NCBI GenBank assembly: GCA_903813345.2
Contig: CAIIXF020000010.1
Location: 17,245,181 to 17,309,180 of the forward strand
Reading direction: 5' to 3'
Source of the DNA: Owenia fusiformis
Taxonomy: Eukaryota > Annelida > Polychaeta > Sabellida > Oweniidae
DNA: 64,000 nt
Below are positions 54,768-64,000 of the stretch, piece after piece. The notes beneath the pieces are model-generated. The model made no database searches. It was not told the origin of the DNA and saw nothing but the letters and a program-made list of their open reading frames with translations. The stretch's first letter is position 1. Each line of letters begins with the position of its first letter. Both the position numbers and the translations under genes were made by a program.

Positions 54768-57700
54768 TTATTGGATGTCTCTGTAGAATTTCCAGACTCT
54801 GTCCGGTCCTATCTCTCCAACGTAGACACTTCTGCCATCTGGCGACACCGCGACGTCATGAGGTGTTGTGAATCCGGTCTGAAAAACAAAAATCTCAATT
54901 AACAGCAATTAAAATTTCTTTTTATGATCTCTCAATTAATATTGATAAATCAAATGAAACAATCGTAGAAATACAAGTAATTATCGTATGATCTGTAAAA
55001 TGAAGCCTTCTGATTGATCATCCTTATGCTGTACCAATCTGTATTGCTACTGAGATTGTCCCCGTTGATCATCTCCGTCGCAATACAGAAACTATTGGTA
55101 CGGAGGGGACAGTCTCAGTTGCAATACAGAGGACCACACGATAAAAACGTTATTGAATGATTTGAAGTGCAATACAGGATATATTCTGTCTCGATATTCT
55201 GTATTGACATTCGACTTCGTTTCGTTCCAATACGGAATTTCTCGAGCAGAATATATCCCATATTGCACTTCAAATCATTCAATAACTTATATTGACTAAA
55301 ACACGAGCGAGTCAAAAGATGAAACTTGCCAGGATGATTACGCTGCATATACTGGTATATGAGATAGTTTTGGATAATTACAATTGACACCGCCACCTCT
55401 CTAGCTGTAGATCACAACCTTCTAAATCTAGATATGAAAATGTGATCTAAGACATTTACTTGAAATCAATGTTAAGAATATCTCCAAATCCTGGTAAAGC
55501 TGACATAATATACCCTCGAAGACTTTGAAATGTAATTTTGTCATTAATAACAGGAAGAACTCAAGATCGATGCGAGTCTTTTGTGTATGATTGACTCGGT
55601 CGGGGATGTTTCTAGGCTTCTTTCAGCGTCAAGGCGTCATCGTTTATGAAATCTGCTGAAAAACAGCTTCATGACCAAAGCAAATATTTACACACAAGTG
55701 CCACTGCCAAAGGAAAAGGACGGAAAATTGTTGCAAAACACAGCAAGAAAAAGAAAACATCCAAGAGTACACAAGTTATAAGGAAAACAACCCCAATTAT
55801 CCCAACTATAATCTAAACATCAAAAGAGATAAAGACCTTACATCACCACACAGGAAACACCATCATATTCACATTTTAAAACCACAATGCTTTTTATATA
55901 TTTCATTCAAACATTACAATACATATTGGATAACACATTTAGAAACTAATAATGTTAAATGATACACATGTTTTGCAAGAAACATACCTGATCAGGTGAC
56001 CAAATCTCCAGAATTTGTCCCTCCTCTGGATTGATTGTGAATCCCCTAACGTCTTCAGTGTCTCCATTTACCAAATAAAAGAGCCCATCTGGAATGTTAT
56101 TGTACATTTGTTTGTCCATATATTCATTTGAAAATAGAAAAGCACTCCGTTTCATAAGTACTTCCACGTCATATTTTGAGAGGTTGTTTTCATAACTTTT
56201 CTGTTCTACGTTACACTTTATAAGACTATTTGAAGATTGCTCAAGATGACTACTTCCCAGTAAACTAGTTGTAAGCTAATTTAGATTAATTCAGGCATCC
56301 CTGTGAAACAATACTTGTATAACGTTAAACTGTGAAGAAAATTGCATTGTTTTAGGTAGAAACGTACTTCTAGTATTCGTATGCAAAGAATTCAAGCTTG
56401 GAAACTATTGGTCGTTGGTGAGCATTCAAATCCCTATAAGTACCATTAACAAATTATCACTTGTTGAATAAATGATATTGGAATAAGTTGCTGCCTCTAG
56501 AATAGACTTCATGAAGTAGTCTGTAGGTAGTTTCTTTACATTTTTAAAGCTAAATACCTTCGACATCAAAAGTGAGGGCATAGACAGAACCAAAGCGAGG
56601 ATCAGTAAATGTTGCGTTGTATTTTCCAAGTGCTGCTGGGGTCTCAATACCTGCTGTGTAGCACTGTACCCTGTAATACAACAATACAAAATAAATCTAG
56701 ATCTCTAACGTCAGGGCATAAACAGAACCAAAGGATTGGTCAGTAAATGTGGCGTTCTATTTTCCAAGTACTAGTGGGGTGTCAGTAAATATGGCGTTGT
56801 ATTTTCTAAGTGCTACTGGCGTCTCAATACCTGCTGTGTAGCACTGTACAATAAATACAACAGTACAAGATAAAGCTCAAAAGTAAGGGTAGAGACTAGA
56901 ACCAAGGATTGGTCGGTAAATGTGGCGTTGTATTTTCCAAGTGCTGCTGGGGTATCAATACTTGTTGTGGAGCACTGTACACTGTAATACAACAATCCAA
57001 ATAAATTTCTAATTGCGTGTAAGTAGAAACTAATGATTTCCTCTGGATAAGATAAACATGACACATGAGATAACATCTGTCATGAAGAAAATGAATAGCA
57101 TTTTCATAAATAAATGGCAGAGTAGCAGACGACATTTTGCGGTGAACCTGACCTGACATGAAACCTATCAGGAAATTAGTTTAATTAGACATAGGATCTG
57201 CTGATCTGTCTCGAACATGAAGATTATACTTTCATGGTTTCGTTTCGTTATGCCACCTCATTTTAATATTTTCACTCATAGAATAATAATAATTTGTACC
57301 TGCGATCCATTTTGGTAAGATCGCGACTTAGGATTCTAAGAAAACCTTTGTCTACTTTGGATGAAAAATGACTTGCAACAAAGATGATAAACTAACATCG
57401 ATTTACATGGAATTACTATTTTCTTTGAAATAATAATAAAGATAAAAAAGTCTAAAAAATAAAAAAAAAGTCCCACGGACCCCAGAGACTGAACATAAAG
57501 CTACAGGTATCACGAAGCTCTTCTGGCCTAAGATGCGAAGTTAACTCTACAAAACGGTACCTCAATTGGTAATCCATAATACATACCGGCCATGTTCTCT
57601 GTCAGCAACGCAAATGGCATCCACCTCCTCAACTAGAGCCAGACTATGAGGTACTTCCAGATCGTAGGGACCTGGGGTGAGGTCATTTTCTGCCTTTTGT

Positions 57701-60700
57701 CCCCATGCCTTAATGAACTCGCCACCCTTTGTAAACTTCACAATACGGTGATTGCAGTACCTAGATAGAACAATGTGCCGTGTGATATATTATATTCTGA
57801 CATATCGAGACGGCGATTACAACATACTTCATGTCGTAATATATCATGCATTCTGACTCGGTCAACAACACAATACGGCGATAGAAAAATGTGTCGTATG
57901 TTATATTCTGACGAGAAAAATGTGTCGTATTCATATATCCTGACTTACTCTTACTTCTCTTTAAGAAAACGAGTTGTAGATCTCAGCGACGATAATATAA
58001 TACTCATAAATATTTTGACATACGGTAGTCCTATTATTTGTAAAACTGTGAAAACAGAAAATAATGGTTCTTTCTGTAGTTCGAAGGAGAACTCATAAAA
58101 AACATTTCATATGTTTTGTGCAGGTAATTTCTGCGATGATTATAGTTTTTGAGAGAAGAAGGTAGTTTGAATATAGAAGTATGAGTATACCTTATAAAAG
58201 CTTTTGTAATTAGATATATCTCTACAATCAGAAGTGTTTGCAATAAGAACTCTTCAATATATTTAAACCAAATGCAAACAAAGCATAATCTATAGAAAAC
58301 ATCCTTGATCATATTCCTGAGAAAGAACATAACCGTCAGGTGATTGATTTTTCATCAAGATCCTGCAGTGTTATTTTAATCTTAGATCAACATAGATCTT
58401 TTAAGATATATTCTACTCCCAGATATACACTCCCCTCCAAACGTTTCGTTCGAAACCAAACATTGCGGCCATTCCATGATGTGTTGAGTGTGTTTAACTG
58501 TTACATTCAGTGACTTGACGCCTTTTTGAATCTGCGCATCTTGAGATATTGGACATTGAACTGATGGAACAAAATCAAATGAACAAGCCAAAAAAACTAA
58601 TGAATGGAGACAAGTGAAAATATAAATAAATGAGCTTAAATTGTAAAAATCCTTCTTTATATACTAAAAAACGACAAATACAATATTTCAAATAATAGAG
58701 CAACGGTAAATATGGTTAGCACCTCGTGAATTAATATAAAGGCTTTCTTTCGCATCGTCTATATTATTATACCAAACTCATATCTAAAAAATACAATCAA
58801 ATTTATTTATTTATTTGTTTGTTTGTTTGTTTGATTGGTTGTTTACTTATCTATCTGTTTATTCCTTTTTTCTATAATTATAATAGTATTAAAACGTACC
58901 CATCTGATACAAAGAAATCTCCATTTGCTGCCACGGCAACGTCTGTAGGTTTGCAAAAATTATTCGTGCCATTCCCTGGTGCAAACTTTGTCCCGATGAC
59001 AAGACTTGGCTCCTTTTCGCCATTTGCAAATTTGTAGACCTGGTGAGTCGCGACGTCAGTCACCCATAGATTATTCTCACTGTCTATACTCAAACCATGT
59101 GGTAGATAGAATCTAAAACATTTATGTTACCATGTATAGTGTTAAATTCAGGGCGTGGTTCAAAGGATACCAAAAGATAATGTACAGTGCCCATTTCCGT
59201 CTCATTAAATATAGTAATTGGCCTTATAATTGTTGAAAAAACTGGTTCAAAAAGTGAGAGGCGGTATCACACTTACATATTTTGTCCCCAAGCATCCAAC
59301 TGAAGCCCCGTTTGTGGATCTATCTTTAGGATGGTTGCCTCGGCGATGGGACCATCTGATTCTTTTGTGAACTTGTTTGTCTTTTCGTCAAACATGCTGG
59401 AAACATCAGGAAGATCGTTGCTATATATTGAATGAAAGCATATGAAGTCGGAACAACTGTACCGTGTATTTCAAGATGATGTACAGTTCCCAAATCGTAG
59501 AATCAAAATGTACAATTCTTCTCTCCCAGCTCATTACTAAATTCGTTGAAATGTTATTTTATAATCATACATATTTTCACACCAATCGTTTTTTCAAATC
59601 TCTTTGTCTGTCTGGTATTGTCAAAAACTTCCGCTCCGGATGGGCGGTACCTAAGTGTATACATAATATCAAATAATGTCTATCTTGTGAACAAAGTAGC
59701 TGTGATATTACATGGTTTTATTGATTTGGTTCAAATAAATCAAATTTTTTCTCTAAGACAGCTTAGTTGTAGATTAAATCAAAAGATTTGTTTAGGCAAT
59801 TCATCACTACTGCGTGCTCTTAGGAATTATATTTAATATTTCTTTATGCATGTATGACTCCGCAAGTCGACCAATGCTTTGATTGACGAGCCGGGAGTCA
59901 GGCCATTCAGGACAAATGAATTCAAAGTCTAGTATTTAGGTGGAACAAGTAAATGTGGACACTTGATGAATGACGGCTTGTCAAGCCCAAATCCTTTTCA
60001 CAACTAACAAAACGTAAAACACTCTCAGCTTGTGTTCACAAACGTAACTTTCGGCTGTCGGCTAACGGATTTACCTACTATTTTATGACAATGAAGGGAA
60101 TAGTGGCAGATTCTATTCATATTTAGATGAGGTGCACGTAAAATAGTAGTTTATCCGGTAGCCGACAGTCGAAAGTTGCATTCGTGATTACAATGCCAAC
60201 AGCATGCAGCAGGCATAGAGAATACCCGCTAATACTGCACTTTTCACTGGTAAAAACGTGTAAGCATCAATTATATACAAAGAGAAAGTGGCAGAAATGC
60301 ATTTTCCATCTTTGATCAAAATAATGAGCAAATAAAAAATAATGAAAATTGACCAGACGTCTATATCTTTTTAATGAAGATTTCAAATGTACACTTCTTA
60401 CGTACATGTATAGGTGTAGTACATGTATATAATCATTTTATTCATTATCTTCGACCGTTGTCATGAAATAAATTCTTACAATTGATTGGTCATCGGAATT
60501 CTTCAAAAATGTTTTAAAATAGTGAACGTTATAATGAACCTGACATCTCATATCTTCTCAGCCCTGAGAAAGATGGTATGAGTATCAGAATGAGGAACTT
60601 GGGAACCTCAGTTAGGGTTAGATGTTTTCAAATGGTGTACATAGGCGTTTTTATTTTACCACAACGGACAGACTTTAAAGCTCTCGTTTGCCCATCTAAA

Positions 60701-61737
60701 ATAATGTTTTATTTATTTTTCTGAGAAACGATGAAGTCAAAAGTGTAGATTATAACATGTCTAATTCTTATCTTACTCTTTTTAATAACGTTTTATTTAT
60801 TACAGATATGTTATTTTGGTTTAACTTGATTTATAATAGAGATGCAATCAAAGTGTCCCTCATCAAGGTGGAGAACAGTTAAGACAATAGGATATTTAGG
60901 AAGTCAGTGAATTAAATAAACCCGCGGCCACCATTATCCGGTTAATTGGTCAGGGGATAAATCGCTTCAAGGAATGTCAGTGATGCCAATACATTTCTTT
61001 TTGCTTGTCGGAATACGTTTTGTACAATCAACGAAGCAAGATAAGCCTGAAGTAACGGCAGCCTAATCGAATTCAACGTTTGATTAACATTTCCATCACG
61101 GTCATTATTGCAAAAAGGTCCTAACTTAATAATGCCATCTCATTGTGATTAGATCAGTAAAATGATATAGGACATTTTCTTAAGTCAAGTTCAAATACAG
61201 ACTGACAGTTTAATCAAAGTCATAAAGTACTGAGATTTATACCAGCATTTCGATATTAAATGCATAGTCAACAGGATTATATTCTATATAAGATCCAATA
61301 AAAATACCAATAAAACTACACTACCCTTCAAAAGTCTGGGAATCATTTTAAAATCACATAAAAATTGTTAAAACGATGATAGAGCAACTTTCTGCATTTA
61401 TAACTTATTATTTAAATAATCAAACAATGATAATAAAAAGTATGAAGCTGGGTTCCATGATACCACCTAAATTTCTGATTTAAAATAAATTTCAGCTGAT
61501 TCAAATATTTATAGTTCAAATTATCGCTTACTCAGCCTCCCATTTCCGGGCTCCTCTGTGTAGGACGTATACAATGCCTGCATTGTCGACTGCTACCCCT
61601 GACACTTGCCCCAGCTTGCCACGAATAGACTGATCTGGCCAGCTTGGGACTACGGACAGGGGTGCAGGCCACTCATTGTCTATTGGATCTTCCTCGCCAT
61701 ACTCTTCAAATTCCTTGGCCCGTCTAGCCTCGTCTTC
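54768..61737 (-). CDS. PAL: Peptidyl-alpha-hydroxyglycine alpha-amidating lyase (PAL), N-terminus missing
   Basis: Seven exons on the minus strand, in transcript order: 61532-61737, 59277-59396, 58900-59112, 57587-57760, 56558-56670, 55988-56088, 54768-54878. All join in phase, giving 345 codons plus TAA. PAL completes C-terminal amidation of secreted peptides: it splits peptidyl-alpha-hydroxyglycine into peptide amide and glyoxylate in the secretory pathway. It is an NHL-type six-bladed propeller. Signatures are GQVSGVAV, LHRGARKW, FYLPHGLSID, WVTDVATHQVYKF, NFCKPTDVAV, SDGYCNHRIVKF, VPHSLAL, VADREHGRVQCY and TPHDVAV. The His in LPHG, VPHS and TPHD match the zinc ligands of the rat enzyme; the Arg of HRG, Tyr of DGYC and Arg of HGRVQC match its active-site residues. 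Rat MPH is TPH here. No transmembrane tail follows, so it is a soluble, probably stand-alone lyase. The signal-peptide exon upstream of 61737 was not found. Confidence 0.93.
55031..55286. mobile_element. Two adjacent foldbacks in the last PAL intron
   Basis: At 55031-55130, gtattgctactgagattgtc pairs with gacagtctcagttgcaatac. At 55148-55286, gttattgaatgatttgaagt pairs with acttcaaatcattcaataac, and the arms continue with ggatatattctg against cagaatatatcc. Both are non-coding MITE-like structures. Confidence 0.8.
55648..55815 (+). repeat. Lys-rich coding-like repeat, copy 2 (antisense inside a PAL intron)
   Basis: An open frame from ATG to TAA of 55 codons, very rich in Lys, with KGKGRKIV, HSKKKKTS and TPIIPTII. 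Its second half matches the 46350-46470 copy. It resembles a basic DNA- or RNA-binding tail, but I do not recognise the source. It may derive from a mobile element gene. Confidence 0.45.
56709..57000 (-). pseudogene. Two decayed duplicate copies of a PAL exon
   Basis: Copies of exon 56558-56670 with flanking intron lie at 56709-56863 and 56879-57000, upstream in transcript order. The middle copy carries an internal partial repeat and an in-frame stop (TAG). The outer copy keeps the acceptor side and VQCS...AALGKYNATFTDQ but is frame-disturbed at the end and lacks the gtattt donor. The functional exon joins in phase on both sides, so these are dead duplicates. Confidence 0.9.
60030..60194. mobile_element. 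Small foldback in a PAL intron
   Basis: Arms aactttcggctgtcggctaa and cctactatttta pair with taaaatagtagtttatccgg and agccgacagtcgaaagtt. About 165 bp, non-coding. Confidence 0.85.
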
Positions 61738-64000
61738 CTTAAAAGTAACATAGACAGAATTTAGTAAACATGTTATTTAGATTGAATATCTCAAATGAAT
61801 ACCTACTTATGAGAGTTAAATATATTTATATATTTGAACAATATATCATCAATTTACATCACTTATCGTTGTCTCTTGGACTAAACGACTAAAATGATAT
61901 ATATTTCTTATCTATATTTGCACATCTGCATGTTTAAAATATGCACTTTAATGTAAAAGTACATCTGATGTCATATGGTATATATATATAATACGACTGA
62001 TTTTCTATTGTTCAAGCAGTATCAGCATTCAAATAATATGAATAATGAATCGTTACGTGATATCTATACAAATTATTTCACTGGGGAATTGGAACTTATC
62101 AGATCGGGTTATGTTTACATACACGACATCATGAGTATTTGTTACCAATTCAGAATCCCATATCTGTTTTCATACATTTCTTTCGGAGATCCTTGTGATA
62201 CACCCAAGCATTGAAAACAATGAATCGTATTGTCCCTTATTGCTAATTATGTGGTGGGATCATGGAGAGCATTGTCTAAAATGGGTTTAGACAATCGTCA
62301 TAACAAACTAAGCAATTTACGAATTCATAACACCAAATAACTGATGTACCGGTGTAGGTAGTTTATCACATCGTTCTGCCTTCAACTAAAAAGAAGCTAA
62401 TAGAAGGCTGTGCACGTGATTTATCACGGCGAGGTCTAGTAAGAAATGAACAGGTAAATAAGGAAAGATTAATTTTCTGCCACACATTGAAACACAGTTG
62501 TATTTTTATTTTTCTAAATGCAAAATACTTTATTTTATTTGTTATCTGTCAGATCATTACACAATTTGATACTCTCTTTTAAGAAGCGAAGTCGAAAGAA
62601 TGCAAAGGGGTTATGGACACTAACTTCCTGAGTAATGAGATATCTATGACGTTATGGCAGAAAACTCGATTCCAGATTATAATTTCTTAAGACGGTATCT
62701 TTTGACACAATTCATACCTTTATCTCCTTTTATAAAATGAAGTAGTAGTAGGCGATACAAGAAACATAAAAAAGAGAGTAGGTGGGAGGACGGGATGCAA
62801 ACAAAATAAGGCTCCAAAATGTAACCACATGGCGATGCCTTGGTCACATTTGCTCCGATCCATCGGCCGGTGCCCGCACGATTGAGTGTTTTGTTCAATA
62901 TTGTTTTCAATTTTGAACAAAATACTCAATCGGGCGGGCGCCGTAGAGAAATTTCGAGCAAATGTGACCAAAGAATTACACACAGGAATAACAAGTGAAA
63001 CATACAAGCCCCTAATAATCCGTTGTCATGGTAATTAAATGCCATGTTTTTCATGTTCCCATCAGCATCAGCTGGTTTGGCTAATATATTCAAATATGCA
63101 GCCTTGATCACGGAGCCCTTGAATTCCTATTTTTAGCACTTTTTACAACTTATGTTCATTTGCTAATTAGACACGTTAGATGAAAAGTAATCAAATCAAA
63201 GGTAAACATATATTCAAATAAAGAGCCACAATGCGAAAACTTACAAAATGCCTGGAAAGAATCCCTTGGAGTCTTTGTCAAATACGTTAAGGGAATTTCT
63301 CCCGGCGATAGAGTAATAGAGCTTTTGCATCCAGTTGTGGGGAAAAGGAATGTAAAGACGTCTGTGAAGCTCCAAGTGTTCTGGGCTAGCCAAGTATTCC
63401 GACTCTTGCCGAAGTATTCTGACTTGGCCCGTATTCTGGGTTTACTTATCTTATCAAATACACTCGATACGATGATTTTCAATTTCTAATATCAATTTTA
63501 GGTTTCTACAGAGGTAACTGTTGAAATTAAGCGAATGAAACCACTTATAATGTAGCTACCTCGTGCACAAAATGCTTTCCATTTATTCATATACACTAAC
63601 AGGGTACCCATTAGGGAATGTAAAATCCCCGGTTGTTCGACTTTTGCACCATGGGACACTCCTGAGCAATAGAATATTTAGACAGAATGAAAAAATGGGC
63701 CTCGATTTTAAAAAAATGTCCATATTTTTAAGACATTGGGTCACAACTTTCAACGAGCCAACATTTTAGGACTCTTTTTTCATCCTAGCATTATTCCAGC
63801 AAAATTTTATTTTTTGAACCCTCTCTTGTGAATTATAAGATATGATAGAATAAGCGATCTCGGAACACTTGGGTTGTCAGAACAGTTGGGAAAGAGTCAA
63901 AACACTTGGGTAGCCCAGAACAGTGGGGCTTCCACAGACGTCAATAGCAATCAACGTACAATACGACACAATAAGCTACATGTAAATTATACCCACTATC
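61738..64000. other. Upstream of the PAL exons: no coding exon identified
   Basis: Contains the third family C repeat (62375-62440) and MITE family B copy 3. I looked on the minus strand for a leader-type exon in the right phase and found none I trust. Open frames at 62677-63482 (minus) show no domain. Confidence 0.4.
62835..62980. mobile_element. MITE family B, copy 3
   Basis: Left gccttggtcacatttgctcc and catcggccggtgcccg; right gcaaatgtgaccaaagaatt. The middle contains a second hairpin, gttcaatattgttttcaa against a similar complement. About 145 bp, non-coding. Confidence 0.8.

Noticed and set aside
57770-57960. Repeated atgtgtcgtatg/ttatattctgac words beside PAL exon 57587-57760
   Set aside because: They look like small slippage copies of the exon's intronic flank; too short and degenerate to list as a duplicated exon.

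Overview
This is animal nuclear DNA. The genes are split into many short exons with gt...ag junctions, the background is AT-rich, and the introns are full of repeats. I find four protein-coding genes, all reconstructed by following open frames across splice sites with matching phases. The gene set, the intron density and the repeat style suggest a marine invertebrate, perhaps a deuterostome such as a hemichordate or a lophotrochozoan. The window does not settle the species. Layout: (1) 825-7390, + strand: complete epsilon-COP (COPE), 9 exons, 298 aa. Its fourth intron carries a 1.5 kb satellite-filled element. (2) 10621-16283, + strand: complete calmodulin, 6 exons, 149 aa. The first coding exon holds only the ATG, and a CCAAT-rich promoter precedes it. 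(3) 19957-50604, + strand: a very large polycystin-1 family gene. My model has 44 exons in 30.6 kb and 2708 codons plus stop, with every junction in phase. The protein order is signal peptide, WSC domain, PKD-like repeats, REJ module, GAIN/GPS, TM1, PLAT, TM2-6, polycystin (TOP) domain and TM7-11. (4) 54768-61737, - strand: the catalytic body of peptidyl-alpha-hydroxyglycine alpha-amidating lyase (PAL), 7 exons. It converges on the polycystin gene. Its N-terminal exon(s) with the signal peptide were not found and probably lie beyond the window or in a short exon I missed. The genes look unrelated in function: COPI vesicle coat, calcium sensing, a cell-surface or ciliary receptor-channel, and neuropeptide amidation. 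Between and inside them are many non-autonomous foldback (MITE-like) elements, one antisense LINE reverse-transcriptase relic, tRNA-like relics and several tandem arrays. The most interesting points are a triplicated PAL exon with two decayed copies, an 82-bp duplication of an exon end with its splice donor in the polycystin gene, a GC splice donor, an arginine where polycystin-2 has the filter aspartate, a satellite whose monomers are packed with AGGTCA-type half-sites, and an 850-bp near-perfect palindrome. I see no single undescribed system; the novelty is mostly in gene structure and repeats.
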